A stretch of 64,000 bases of DNA from Ecdyonurus torrentis. Taxonomy: Eukaryota; Arthropoda; Insecta; Ephemeroptera; Heptageniidae. The notes beneath the pieces are model-generated. The model searched no databases. It was given only the letters and a program-made list of their open reading frames with translations, and was not told where the DNA came from. The position numbers and the translations under genes are program-made. The DNA is taken from contig OX439127.1 of assembly GCA_949318235.1 (NCBI GenBank), positions 2,013,672 to 2,077,671 of the forward strand. The letters run 5' to 3'. Position 1 is the stretch's first letter; each line of letters opens with the position of its first letter. Of this stretch, positions 38,669-50,744 are shown in pieces.

Positions 38669-41300
38669 ATGATTTAAACCCTTTGACTTGGTTTGATAAT
38701 ATAATAAAGTCTATCCTAGAGGAAGTTGCAACTAAGTTTAACATACAAACTGAAGATAAAATTGGTTTAGAATTCTCAAATACTTTAGCACCTGAGAAAA
38801 TTGTTGCTATAAGTATACGGAAAAGCGATCAGTTACATGTAAGTGTTATTTCAAATACTTAAGCTAAAATTATGCAAAGTAACGAATCGTTTGGTTCAAA
38901 AGGACAGTAACAAATTAATTTTCACCATTTTAATAATTCGACGGGTAACGGTTATTTAAGTAACATTAAAGGAATTAGTTTCGAAGAAACATGCAGAAAA
39001 AAAAACGATAATTTTTATAGATAATAAAAAAGACTCACTATGTTGAGCCCGCTCTATTGTAGTTTGTATAAGTAAGTTAAATGATCCTGTACATGTGTAT
39101 AGATCAGTAGCAGATAAAACAAACACAACTCAATAACAAAATGCTAAACAACTTTGTTTTGATGCTAAAGTTTCTCTTTTGATGGGTGGAGAAAAATCTT
39201 GCATTAAAATGCTTCAAAATTACTTAGTTGATTATACTATTACAGTGTTTTTAAACTTTACGGGTAAAAATATATTTTTCAAAGGTCCTAAAAGCTGTGA
39301 TGAACACCCAAGGAGAAATATTGACATTATTTTTGATATTGATTCAAAACATTTCTGTCACATTATAAGTATTACAGGTGCCATAAGTAGAAATTATTTT
39401 GCAAGGAATGTAAAGTAAGTTATAAAGCAAGAGACGAACATAAATGTACAAGATCTTGTTTTGGGTGCAAATTTTATCCGCCCTGTCAAAACAGTGAATC
39501 TCTCGTTTATTGTAAAGTATGCAATAAAAAATTTAAAGGTCAAACCTATTATGAAAATCATTAACTGAACGGAAAAAAGTTATAATGCATGTTCGGCGTA
39601 TACGTATTGTAATTTATGTAGAAAAACTATTTTTTTTGTTAAATCGAAGTAAACCACACAAATGTTTTGAAACATCTTGTTCCGTTTATCTACCTTTTGA
39701 AGATTGTAATCATTTATGTTTTTTAACACCTCCAAAAGTTATTGAACCAGTAAAGTATCCAACAAATGTTTTCAATATATATTTTGATATTGAGAGCCGT
39801 CAAGATGTGACAGTACCGAATAAAATAGATACATTTTTACACGTGGCCAATTTACTTGTAATGCAACAATCTTGTAATTATTGTCGACTTGACGAAAGTA
39901 TAATAACTTTCTGTAATAAATGTGGTATGCGGCAACTTGTTTTCAAGGGTCATGAGTCATGATTGTGTTAAAAGTTTTCTTTCATATGCACTAGCACCAA
40001 GACAATTGTTTAAACTTATTGTTGTCACGGCACACAATTTAGCTTCTTATTATGATGTTTTTTTATTACACACAATAATTTCAGAATGTAAAGTTTACCC
40101 TGATATTTTTTTCAACGGTACGAAGCTTATAATGATGAAAATCAGTAATATTAAGTTTGTTGATAGTCTAGCTTTTAATCTAATGCGTTTGAGTAAAATA
40201 CCTGAGACATTTGGTTTTTCTGACTAGGCTATCAAGGGATATTTTCCTCATTATGCATACACATTAAAAAACACAAATTATATAGGACCCTATTTTCCAC
40301 CTGAAGATTATGATATTGAATCTATGTCCACTAAGGATAAATCAGCTCTTTTTAAATGGTACGATAAAAAAAGGCACGAAATATTTGATATGCAAATTGA
40401 TTATGTCAATGTTTTAAGAATGGGAGTAACAAAATTCACCGACTCATTTGTTAAGTACTGCTCAGTGGATCCTTTGTTGCAAAGTTGTACAATAGCTTCT
40501 GCGTGCATGAAAGCATATAAAATTAATTAAAAAAAAATAAGATTGCATGTTTCCCTAAAGTCGGGTGCCATTTTTCTGATACTCAAATTCATGTTGCTAT
40601 TATGTGGTTATTTTTAGAGGAACATAAAACAGGTCTTAATATTCAGCATGCTGGAAAAAGAAAAGAATTTTAAGTTTTATGCCAAAAACAGGACGGTTAT
40701 GTGGAGTTAAAAAAATAAAATAAAACATATTTATCAATTTTTTGGTTGTTTTTTGCGTGGTTGTTTAACTTGTTTTAAAAATCGGGATCATTTTCTTTTA
40801 GATAACAAACATTCTACAGTTATGGGCATGAAATATGAAAAAAACATGCAAAATATTTAAGATTATATTGATGCAAGTTATGAGGTTGTTATTATATTGG
40901 AATGTGAATTAAAAAAATTATTGCACAGTGAACAATAGTCCAAATTGTTTATTAAACATCACCCGAAAGAATTAGAGTGTCTTTTAAACACTAGACAAGC
41001 TTTTTATGGCGGTAGAACTAATACAATCACTTTTTTAATGAGGTTGAATAAGATGAAAAAATATTTAACTACAATTTTTGTTCCTTGTACCTTTATATTA
41101 ATATAAATATGACGTATTGTGTTGGGCATCTAGAATTATATGTGTGTTCAAAATGTCCTCCAATCACTAATATTTTTGGTCTTGCTAAAATTTGTATCTT
41201 ACCACCACGTAGTCTTTATCATCCAGTTTTACCTGTGCGACATAACGGTAATATAATTTTTCTCCTCTGTTATTCATGCATGATGGAACAAAACCAATAT
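38669..41300 (+). pseudogene. polB: Polinton/adintovirus-like DNA polymerase B, first part (PolB-2)
   Basis: Protein-primed type-B polymerase, clearly different from PolB-1. It begins DDLNPLTWFDNI after an acceptor at 38668. An OTU-like/zinc region follows, with a cluster CKECKVSYKARDEHKC near 39405. Exonuclease I is NIYFDIESRQD (D-x-E) near 39775; then VVTAHNLASYYD near 40021, NGTKLIMMKI with DSLAF near 40117-40175, DPLLQSCTIASACM near 40470, and TRQAFYGGRTN near 40990. IFGLAKICILPPRSLYHPVLP lies near 41171 in a new frame. Stops and frameshifts are frequent. The gene is cut at 41300 by a 4.6 kb inserted segment and resumes near 45931. Confidence 0.85.
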
Positions 41301-41879
41301 GGGGGGCGATTCTGTAACTCCTTCGCTTTGTTGTCGAATTAACAAACTCTTCGTTTTTGTAACGAGCGCATAACGAACAATACAAAAAGAGCGATTCTGT
41401 AAGCCGTTTGTTATGAAATGGTAAACAATCAAAAATTAAAATCTGGCAACGCTAAAATTCGTTAAGAAAAGGCGGTAAAATTTAAATTCAAATATTTTCT
41501 TGCAGAAAAAAATTACTTTTTGCATTAATAATGGATTTTAACTGATAGCTTATTATTATTTAACCATTTTATTTAAAATGTTCAATTTATTTAGATAAAT
41601 TACAATCATATAATATTTATTTTCTTTTTTTCTTGCGTACTTCTATAAAATCTAAGATAAATTCAATAAATAAAAGGACTAAATTTACACACATAGAAAC
41701 TAGCATATTAAATTTCAAATCAAAGCAATGAAGGTTGTTGTATGATATGCATCGTGATAAAAAAAAGGCGCCATCACATAATTTCCTACCCTTAAGAATT
41801 GTGAAACTACAACGCTTCTGGGAAACTGTACAGTAAAGCATCATTTAATTTAAAAATTTTAAATCATGGATATGCTATA

Positions 41880-42870
41880 GGATGTATGCATTCATGTTAA
41901 AGGTGACGCATGTTGAATCTTACAAATATACATGGACCGCGCGTCACCTCAGAATAAGAGTGTCGTATCTGACATTTTTAAAAAAATTGAGTCAGACCCG
42001 CCAAAATTCTTTTGGACATATCCCTAGTACGATTCGATGTCAAAAATTTTAATTTTTTTATTCCATCTAATTTAATTTTAATTAATAGTTAATTAATTTG
42101 GGGTACCAATTTTTTTTTTCAGTTGATAATTTTGAAAAAATTGACGTCTCCAGAGTTATGTTTTTTGAAGTCCCCATTGCATGAGACAAAAAAAAATTTT
42201 CAAAAATTTCCAAATTTTGATTTTTTAAAAATTTTAAATTTTTTTTTTAAATTTAAATTTTTTTTTTTTGAATCTCATGTTTTCATCAACATTAAACACT
42301 TTAAAAATTAAAAACGCCTGAGATATATCAGTGAAAAGTTTCAATGGTAATTTTAATTTTAAAAAAGGGGTGGGGGTAAAGTGGGCGGAAGAGGGGGTCA
42401 AAAAATTTGCCAAAAAATTATGTTCAGGGTATTTAATCATGTTCAGGTGGTTAAAATTTTTGTATCGCTAATACCTGAATTTATTGTCAGATACGACAAT
42501 ACTATTCTGAACAATATTTAAATTTCAGAGTTATTTTGTCGTAAGTGAAATTTTCTATCCTAAATTTAGGGTTGAAGAGATTGTTAAAAAGTTTTCATGT
42601 TTTGGGAAAAAGTCAGGGCTAGCTACCCTAACATGTACCTTAAATTATTTTTCTGTAATATAAATACACTAAGTGCAAACCAAATTTTGACTTTAGGGTC
42701 GATTATCTCGGTTTGCACATGTGTGTAGATACGACATTCTTATTCTGAGGTGGCGCGCGCGGTAGGGGAAAATGACACATTTTGTCAAGTTTAAAATTTA
42801 TAAGCAATATTTTTAAGGTTATCCTTGATGCTGTCAACTGCTAATAGCATTAATTAGGTAAATTACTTAT
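41880..42870. mobile_element. MITE family A, copy 4 (partial, split by another MITE)
   Basis: Starts TA/GGATGTATGCATTCATGTTAAAG as in family A. It is split at 41935, with related sequence resuming at 42764 (GGGGAAAATGACACATTTTGT). The right end is lost. Confidence 0.6.
41936..42763. mobile_element. MITE C (828 bp)
   Basis: Inverted ends ACCGCGCGTCACCTCAG... and ...CTGAGGTGGCGCGCGCGGT, about 38 bp, extending through a TGTCGTATCTgAC block. That block recurs internally near 42484. Nested in MITE A copy 4. Confidence 0.75.
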
Positions 42871-42959
42871 CATGTAATAAATATTTTATAATATAAATGT
42901 AGCATCGATAAATAAATATTTATTTTAATGTGCGCATATATTTTATATTCTTTTTAATA

Positions 42960-43288
42960 GGAAGTTCATGAGATACAACATGGCTTATTAACTGTTATAT
43001 ATTGAGAAGAACTGTTCATTGACTCACAAGTGTGGGCCCAAAGCCCTTCCTTAGCCCCGCAAACTTGCACACATCCTGCGAGATTTGCAACCCGCTACAA
43101 TATTTTCTATAGTAAAGCCGTAACTATGATGTAGAAGATATTTATGGGACAGCTAGCACATCTCGCAGGATGATCACTGGTTTGCGAGGCTACTGAAGGG
43201 CTTTGGGTTACCATATGTGAGTTTATGAACCATTCTTCTTATTATCTAACATTAAAGAAGCCATGTTGTAAAAATCCCCAGAACTTCC
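42960..43288. mobile_element. MITE family B, copy 1 (329 bp)
   Basis: Inverted arms from GGAAGTTC through ACAACATGGCTT and CAAAGCCCTT to CATCCTGCGAGAT, mirrored at 43146-43288. A compact palindrome without coding capacity. Confidence 0.85.
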
Positions 43289-43856
43289 TTTTTAAGCCAA
43301 TTAAAATGTGTATTTTTTTATTGACCTATTATAACAAATTGTTTGACTAAAACTGAAATTAAAAAATAAAATAATAAATAAAAAGAAAAATTATCATAAA
43401 CGAAAAAAACGAAAAACAAAAACATTGAATAATTAATACAATAATTGCAATTTGAAAATGCAGTTTCTAGTATAATATTTTAAAAATTAATTTTGAATTG
43501 GACGAAACTAAATAAATTAAACAAGCTTTGCAAATAATACAAATCACATCTTAAAAAACCAACAACAAACAAACAGCTATGGACAATACGATTAAAAAGG
43601 TTATTTGTGGACGCTAACATAATATGCAAGGCTTATCCTAAAATAAAATTAGTTCACGACGTTCCAGCATTTTCGTATAAAAATAATTAGCGCAGCATAC
43701 ATTTTATATCGCAGCATCATATTTTGCATTTAGAAAGCACTCTGACAACTATTTAACTCATTGTTTTAATTTTCTACTTTTGCTAAACTATTGTAGTTTT
43801 GTCTAAAATTTTAGAAAATGAAATGATTTTTTTTCTTCCATATTTAAAAATAAAAT

Positions 43857-44630
43857 TCAGGGGTTACAACATGGCTTATTCAATGTTAGATATAGTGAGA
43901 AGAACTGTTCATAAACTCACATATGATGAACCAAAGCCCTTATTTAACCCCATGGTAGCCCCTTAAACTGGCGTACATCCTGCAAAATATGCAACCTGCG
44001 ACAACATTTTCAATAGGGTGTATGCATTTATGTTAAAGTCGACGCCATGTTGGATAACTCAAAAAAATTGATGGCATAGGAAAATAACTCATTTTGCTAG
44101 TTTAAAACCACTATGCAATATTCTTGAAAGCACTGATGTTGTCAATATGTTGAATTATAGTATCTCAAGTATGTCCGAGAAAAATCACAATAACAAAAAA
44201 TTAACCGATTTCCCAATGAATATAGGCTTAAACAAAGTTTGTCCTATGCTGAGTAATGGTATTCAATACTCCAGTATATCCTCTAAGCGCCTCCAATCCG
44301 CATACACCCTATATAGTAAATCCTTAACTATAACGTACAAGATACGAGACGAGTTGCATATCTCGCAGGATGATCACGAGTTTGCGGTGCTACGAAAGGG
44401 CTTTGATTAAATTAAATTAAGGGCTAATTAAACCATATAAATAATCAAATTAAAGTTATTGTTTATTATATACTTATACTTGTTAGTATTATTAATATTA
44501 ATTTCCATTTCACTTCATTTATCCTTAAATTTTCTTTCTAATTAAATGAAAAATATAATTTTTGAGTTTATGAACAGTTCTTTTAATTATCTAACATTAA
44601 AGAACGCCACGTTGTAACCCCTGAACGTCC
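43857..44630. mobile_element. MITE family B, copy 2, carrying MITE A copy 2
   Basis: Same arms as the copy at 42960 (ACAACATGGCTTATT..., CATCCTGCAAAAT...). It is interrupted at 44016-44309 by MITE A and has an extra AT-rich stretch at 44407-44567 in its right arm. Confidence 0.8.
44016..44309. mobile_element. MITE family A, copy 2 (294 bp)
   Basis: GGGTGTATGCATTTATG... to ...CGCATACACCC, flanked by TA on both sides (44014-44015, 44310-44311). The uninterrupted sister MITE B at 42960 shows the empty site, which defines the ends well. Confidence 0.9.
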
Positions 44631-44744
44631 TTTTTAAAAGATTGTATAGAAACAAACACATACTCCAATGTTATAGTAGATTATATTAAATTCAAGATCA
44701 CATATGTTTTAATTTTATAAAGCCTATATAGCAATTACAGAGTT

Positions 44745-45245
44745 AAAGGTGAAAAGGAGAGACAGAGAGAGATGCTAACACAATTTCAATCATATTATGT
44801 TTTACACGAATACGTATTTTGCACTGATTTATGGTATTTTGTGGTCCATCTCACGATCGCAATATAATATGGATAACAAGTAATTGTAATGTCATTCGAA
44901 TTATTTTCGCAAAAAAATGACTTTGGCGTTGGTTTCATAAGGCTAACTTAATTAGGTAAAAAGTTCAAAAATGTCATATCACGTCAACATTTCAGTATGA
45001 CAACTGCGTGTTATTTTCCCATTCAACTCTCAGCTGACTTTTTTTAACGTTTTCCTTAATTGAGCTAGCGCAATAAAACCAACGCTAATGTTATTTTTTT
45101 GTAAAAATATTTAGGATGAAAATAGGTTTACTCATTTATCTTAATTAGATCAATATCGTGAGATAAGGACTGCAAAATAAATGTAAAACATGTGTGACCA
45201 AAATTTGCCAAGGCAGTACTAGTATTTTACAATTTTCTCCGTCCG
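44745..45245. mobile_element. MITE D (about 500 bp palindrome)
   Basis: The TTTGGCGTTGGTTTCAT block near 44923 is mirrored by ATAAAACCAACGCTAATG near 45072. Outer blocks ATGTTTTACA and TCTCACGAT are mirrored as well. Limits are approximate. Confidence 0.65.
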
Positions 45246-45395
45246 TAATAAATATATTTTAATATAATTAACATATTCATATTCCTCATTAAATACTCTT
45301 TCTTTTCATATATAACAACACGCATTAACTACATTTTAAAACATTTTAACTTAGTGATAACAAACGACATTTTCTCCATATTTAAGAAACGATGT

Positions 45396-45728
45396 AAAGC
45401 AGGAAAATTTACGACTTTTTTTTCAATGTTCGATTTTTTTCCTAGTTATATTAAATCGCAATGAGACTATATTTAGGGAGATGTAGCGCAGCTCGTGAAA
45501 CATCTTTGCTTATTATAGCTGCAATCCGCAATGGGTATCTCGCATAGCTTGGTTACTTACGTGGATAGCTACGCGATACATCTCCCGTCCTGCTGGAGCA
45601 AAGTGTGGACACCCGCATATCAATCTCAATATTTTTGAATGTTAAAACCATAAAATATAGTCTCATTGCGATGAAATTACTAGGAAAAAAGTCATACATT
45701 GAAAGTTGTGAATTTTTCTGCTGCTTAA
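45396..45728. mobile_element. MITE E (about 330 bp palindrome)
   Basis: Arms with CCTAGT...ATCGCAATGAGACTATATTT at 45442-45475 mirrored at 45655-45690. The inner GGGAGATGTA...TACATCTCCC repeat is at 45477 and 45580. Confidence 0.8.
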
Positions 45729-45930
45729 TATCGCTCGTTATCATAACGAACGATTTCTCACTATAAGAAAACCCGTTCGATATGATAACGAACGGTGTTG
45801 TTTGTTTTGTAACGAATTCGTTATAAACAAAAGTTACAGAATCGCTCGTTTTGATGAAATCGAACATTTTTTGATTTTCGTTTTCAAAACGAACAATACC
45901 GCTCGTTATGAAGTTACAGAATCTTATCCC

Positions 45931-47322
45931 TGATTGTTGTCATGAGAACATAGATGATAGAAAAGTTTGTTGGTACTTGGATGTCAGACGAAATTAAGGA
46001 AGCTGTCAAGTGTAATTATAAAATTCTAACTTATTATGAAGATTGGGATTTTAAAACAATAAAAAGGGACCCTTCAAAAAATGATTCTTCATTGTTTGAT
46101 GGATATATTGATGCATTTTTTAAACATAAGGCCGAAAGTTCTGATTTTCCTTCGAATTGTGTCACTTCCAAAGAAAAGGATAAATTTTTACATGATTATT
46201 TTGTAAATAAGGGTATACATTTAGATACAGATAATATAAAATTCAATTCAGGCTTGCGCCCGTCGTCTAAATGAATTTTTAATAATTTGTGGGTAAAATT
46301 TGCTCAACGTGATGATTTAACAAAATATGAAATTGAACGTACGGAAAGCCAATTAAATATTTTACTGAAAAAACTCTTATAAAACACTATCTGTTTTACC
46401 TTTAGGAAATGATGTTATGTATGTTTAATACAAAGAGCATACAGATGCAATGAGGAAGTCTACACAAAGTTAACCCCTAGGTTTGAATACATCATTTGAA
46501 GAGAAAAAGTAGTAGATAAACTTGGCATAGGCAATTACCTGCAAAATTGACGTTTTATTTAATAAAAGAAGAAATAAAAAAAATTCAATTCCCAACCCTT
46601 TGCCGACTATGACGTCATTTGCTTACATCCGATTTTTAATTGTGTTCTGGATTTCATTCAACTGCTACCAATTCAAAAAAAATTAACGGTAAACGGTAAA
46701 GAAGACAATTGAAAATCGGATGTAAACAAATGACGTCATAGTCGGCAAAAGGGTTGGGAATTAAATTTTTTATTTCTCCTTTTATTAAATAAAACGTCAA
46801 TTTTGCAGGTAATTGCCTATGCCAAGTTAATCTACTACTTTTTCTTTTTTAAATAACGTATTCAAACCTAGGGGTTAACATTGTGTAGACTTCCTCATTG
46901 TCCCAAATAAAGAATCAAATGTAATTGTTGCTGCAATCACTACAATGTGGGGTAGGTTGCTATTATTTAATGTACCTAAACAGCTTGGTAAACGTGTAAA
47001 GTATTTTGACACAGACAGTATAATATTCTCTGCCAAAAAAGAGAAATGGATACCTAAGACGGTCCCATATTTAGGGCAACTTACCGATGAATTAAAATGT
47101 TATGGGTCAGGAAACTTTATATCAAAGTTTTGTGCTACTGGACCAAAATTTTACAGTTATATTGTAAATTGCAAGGACAGTACTGAAAAAACAATATGTA
47201 GAATTAAAGGCGTTCCTATTAATAGATCAAATGAATATTTAGTTTGCTTTAACACTTTAGAAAAAAAAAATTTCCTACACTATAAAAAAAATTGTAACTT
47301 ATTATTAAATATTGATATGTAA
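45931..47322 (+). pseudogene. polB: Polinton/adintovirus-like DNA polymerase B, last part (PolB-2)
   Basis: Continues PolB-2 after the insertion. The VGTWMSDEIKEAVKCNYKIL block follows, then DGYIDAFFKHKAESSDFPS and a segment ending NSGLRPSSK (stop at 46272). A 453-bp MITE at 46448-46900 interrupts next. After it come NVIVAAITTMWGRLLLFNV and an intact motif C, VKYFDTDSIIF, near 46996-47031; then GPKFYSYIVN and CRIKGVPINR. The frame closes at 47322. Catalytic motif C is conserved here, unlike in PolB-1, but stops and insertions elsewhere inactivate the gene. Confidence 0.87.
46448..46900. mobile_element. 453-bp palindromic MITE in PolB-2
   Basis: CAATGAGGAAGTCTACACAA at 46448 mirrors TTGTGTAGACTTCCTCATTG at 46881-46900. 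The arms are nearly perfect over about 170 bases each (AACCCCTAGGTTTGAATA, GACTATGACGTCATTTG and others). High arm identity suggests recent insertion. Confidence 0.93.
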
Positions 47323-47331
47323 AATATATTA

Positions 47332-47478
47332 TATATCAGGTCTTCCGGATAGAAATGTCGTAGAGGTTTTGTGATGTGACCTTGAATCTTACCTGTTCAT
47401 TTCATAGAGCTCATTGTCGCATTGTAAAAAAACTCTACAATGACATTTTTATCCGGAAGAACTGATATGTTAATTTGT
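47332..47478. mobile_element. 147-bp MITE between PolB-2 and protease
   Basis: ATATCAGgTCTTCCGGATA at 47334 is mirrored by TATCCGGAAGAACTGATAT at 47450-47468, with a further complementary TAGAG/CTCTA region inside. It lies just downstream of the PolB-2 stop. Confidence 0.85.
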
Positions 47479-47765
47479 ATAAAACTAAAACAATTTTTTA
47501 TTTATTATTAATTAAGCTCGTAACTTAAAATTATACACACGTATTTTTTAAATATTTTATTTTATCAAAATCTACTAGTACAAATGTTTACAAACTTGAT
47601 TACATTTATTTACATGTCCCAATTTATAGACATATTTTCTAAAATACATATTATACATTTTATTAACAAAATATAATTTTTTACATACATATTTGAAAAC
47701 ATTGCAAAAAATTGCTTATCGTCCACACCTCTTACTTTAAATAACAAATAAATCAAAAAAATTGA

Positions 47766-48062
47766 TTACAATTTTTTTTTTTTTGTTTTGTAAAAAACAC
47801 AATTTTTAAACAGTTTCTCACTGGGTGTGCGATAAAAAACGCCAAAACAGTATTTTCTTTTCAATTTATCTTTAAAATTAGCGAACCTGTGCTCTCCTAC
47901 ATGGGAAGATGGTTTAGTATTAACTATAATTGCAAAATATGTTTTTTTATTTATATTTAGTTTATCAATAGGACACACGTTAGTGTATATGCCTTTATAA
48001 TATCCTGAACATTTAGGGATGGACAGTAACTCTTTCGTATTCATGACCCAGGTTTTTACCAT
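47766..48062 (-). pseudogene. Polinton adenain-like cysteine protease, N-terminal part
   Basis: A frame of 98 codons on the minus strand. LLSIPKCSGYYKGIYTNVCP followed by an IIVNTKPSSHVGEH block matches the start of adenovirus-type maturation proteases (C5 family) in Polintons, where a G-x-H-W segment supplies the catalytic histidine. Here the W is R. The catalytic cysteine half is not seen and the chain ends in lysines at 47766, so the copy is truncated. It converges with PolB-2 and belongs to the capsid gene block upstream on this strand. Confidence 0.6.
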
Positions 48063-48349
48063 GCAACCAGCTTGATAATTAACTTATATTTGCAATTGAG
48101 CTTGAAAAGAATCTATTTTTATGCTGAGGTAAATAAAAATTATTCGTTCTTGGTTAAATGATCTTTAGAGATATACATCTCAATTTAGACATTTCATACA
48201 CATGTAGGTGTACATATTTACTTTGAAAAATCATTTTTGTGTCCCTTAACAAACACTTTATTGCAATTTTCACAATTTATTGCAATTTGCACTTGTTGAA
48301 GGTTATTTATGGAATTGTCAATTTCCTCAGAATGCTATAGCATTCGAGT

Positions 48350-48638
48350 ACGGGGGAGATAGGAGGTAGGATGAAGGGTTGAAGGGAAGTTTTGGCAGCT
48401 GTGGCCTAATGGGAACTGTCTCGGTATTTACCTACCCGTCCAAGGGAACCATAGAAACCTTGGAGAAGACAGCCGATACTGGTCAGTTACCTGAACAGTA
48501 TCTCCCGAATGCTCCAAAGTGAGTGCAGTCAGCGTAAATGCCACCACTGCTCAGGATAAGCCACGCCCTCCCCAGGTGGGAAGCGAACCGTGGATCTCCC
48601 GAGCAGTAGGCAGCAACGCTAACCACTACACCTTGGGC
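48350..48638 (-). mobile_element. tRNA-derived SINE
   Basis: On the minus strand it starts GCCCAAGGTGTAGTGGTTAGCG (A box TGTAGTGGTTAGCG), with B box GGTTCGCTTCCC about 35 bases on. A GC-richer body unlike the surroundings follows, to about 48350. The left end is approximate. It lies between protease and capsid. Confidence 0.7.
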
Positions 48639-48939
48639 ATTACATACTTTCAAGTTGAGTATATGGAACCAATCCTTCATTCCAATCTATTCCATGACAA
48701 AACGTTTTTAACCATAGCGCTTGATCTTGTACGTTTCGGCATTGTAAATTAAGATTTCACGGTGGATAGTTTATTGTTTGCGTAACATTTCCGGTATTAA
48801 GATTAATCGAAGCCATCTTTTTAATGATAATTTTATTTTTATCATTTTTAGAGCATTGCAAAATAATTATAACCGTCATTGTCAAACAACGATATGCAAA
48901 TGATTTGACTTTCTTTAGTTACTACTAACTTATTACTAT

Positions 48940-50247
48940 TTAACATAAGTAGTCAAGCATTACATTTCTTTGTTTATCAATTTGAATCAAATTGTTAAAT
49001 TCTGAATAACATATACAATTGATAGTTTCCTGTAAGAAATCATCGAATCTGAAATGAATGCTAAGACTTCCATATATAATTAAATTCCAATGTGTTTTAC
49101 ACGAGGCAGACAAATCAGCAGTAAGATCAAAAATATATAAACAAAAACCCTTTGGGTACACATCACGAGTTATGCCATTACTTTCATTATAAAGTGTATG
49201 CCAGACCCTGAGATGAGAGAGTGATAAGCTTTAGAGTATAAACTTTTAGCTCCATAGTCCATTGTAATTGGTTTATCAGGAAACTGTTTTTCCATCCACT
49301 ATCATAGATATTGTATTTAAATTTAAGGTTTCAAAATTGAAAGGGTTCTGCTTTAAATCTCCATTGAACGCTTTGTTCTTAACTAACCCTAACATTATGC
49401 GTTTAGGTAATTGTCCATTGTATACATTAGGTATAGTATTGCTTTGAACTGCTGAAGGCACAGTCAGTACTTTTAAATTAACACGAGTGATTGGATACTT
49501 GGCAGTATCAAGACTTTATGCGCGTTCATGAGCCACACTAGGACTCACCTGAAATAAACGCACATTTACACTTATATCTTCGAGTTTTATTTTGATATCA
49601 GTTTCTGTTTCTGACATTAAGCAAAACGAATTTCTTGAACGAATTAATTTAATTTTTAAATTAACACCGTTCAAGATAAAGCGATCTTGATTGAAAATAT
49701 CGCTATGAAAATGAGATACCAAATTAATAGGCTTACTTCCAACTGTGTATTGTTTTCTCCTTTTGTAACCCACGTTAACATCACCAATGGTTGGAAATAT
49801 ATTAGGAGTGTCTGTGAACCATAGCTTAGAAGTCATGAATGATTGTTTTACATTTTTATGATCATTTGTCAAGCTCTCATGGTAGGCCCGATAGGGGGAA
49901 GCATTAATTACTAGCGTTATTAATTTATAATTCAAATATATTTCAACCTGTGAAAACATCGATTGAACGATATAATTTACTGGGCTACAGTTGATAGTAG
50001 ATGCTAAAGCGTTTCCATCCTCTTGTACAATTTTTATTTTAGCATGTAGTTCTGTGTGAGCTATATCGATATATTCATAGCCTCCTGGAATAATGAATTC
50101 AATGGCACTTACGTCATCATTATAGCCTCCAATTGGTCTTACTTCCTCATACCTCCCACTCTCGATACTTGTTTGTGTAGGGGGTAGAGAAAATAGATCT
50201 AGTTCACTTTTTGTACATACTGCTGATTTGGTATGTAAGAATGCCAT
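48940..50247 (-). pseudogene. Polinton major capsid protein (double jelly-roll)
   Basis: Capsid shell protein of Polinton/adintovirus type, the family often labelled F54H12.2-like in animal genomes. It starts at ATG 50247 with MAFLHTKSAVCTKSELDLF. Family blocks in order: TQTSIE; EFIIPGGYEYIDIAHTELH; NYIVQSMFSQVEIYLN; YRAYHESL; DRFILNGVNLKI. After a TAA at 49516 the same frame goes on with NGQLPKRIMLGLV, FNGDLKQNPFNF and VDGKTV. A frameshift near 49285 follows. The end, YPKGFCLYIFDLTADLS to QIDKQRNVMLDYL, occupies 48940-49161. Length of about 430 codons is near full. Only one stop and one shift plus a minor defect, so decay is moderate. Confidence 0.88.
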
Positions 50248-50253
50248 TTTATA

Positions 50254-50724
50254 TTACTTGAAAATATCATACGTTTTATTTTTAGATTGTTTCCTCTTCT
50301 TACTCTTATTTTTCTTTTTATGAATTTTTTTTCTTACCTTCCGCACCCGTGCTTTGTTAGAAGTCGAATGAAGCTTACGCTTTCTTTTTCGTAACTTATA
50401 TCCTTAGCCTGACATCAACGAATTAATTTTTTCTTCCGCTTTACGCTTGATACTATCATTTGCCTCATTCATTCGTGTATTAAAAGAATGTTTGAGGGGT
50501 ACGTTTTGGCTTACATCGGTCAAAATATTTATAGCTGTTTTCAAACCTGCTTTACCTAAATTTTTAGCCCCTCTAGAGAAAAGAAGTATGGCTGATATAA
50601 ACAGTCCAGCTAAAAAACTACCTAATCCGCTACCTGCCTGTTATGATGAACCTCTGTAGTAATTACTTACACCTGAGCCTTCCTGGTGTACATAATAATC
50701 ATTATATAAATTTTCTGAGCGCAT
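50254..50724 (-). pseudogene. Small pX/core-like basic protein of the Polinton capsid block
   Basis: 157 codons from ATG 50724 to TAA 50254-50256, ending seven bases before the capsid start codon. The first part has a Gly-rich turn and a hydrophobic helix (GSFLAGLFISAILLF), then an amphipathic region ending KRKAEEKINSLM. The last third is almost pure Lys/Arg (LRKRKRK, VRKVRKKIHKKK). This resembles the small membrane-active/DNA-binding minor virion proteins found upstream of Polinton capsid genes (adenovirus pVI/pX analogues). Two in-frame TAA codons (near 50642 and 50404). Assignment is by position and composition, so moderate. Confidence 0.55.
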
Positions 50725-50744
50725 TATATATTTTCTAAGAACAA

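Larger units (their letters stand above)
41301..45931. mobile_element. 4.6 kb inverted-repeat-ended insertion packed with MITEs
   Basis: Left end GGGGGGCGATTCTGTAACT; the right end reverse-complements to GGGATAAGATTCTGTAACT. Further copies of GATTCTGTAAC and AACGAGCG lie just inside both ends (41385-41405, 45728-45905). Removing the segment rejoins the PolB-2 frame, so it is an insertion. I find no transposase and no target duplication. Most of its length is later MITE insertions, listed separately. Confidence 0.65.

Noticed and set aside
42123..42440. Phe/Lys-rich frames on both strands
   Set aside because: Run of T/A-rich sequence inside MITE C; no ATG context or domain.
48483..48752. Frames of 65-77 codons on both strands
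   Set aside because: They lie in the tRNA-derived SINE, whose GC-richer body keeps short frames open by chance.
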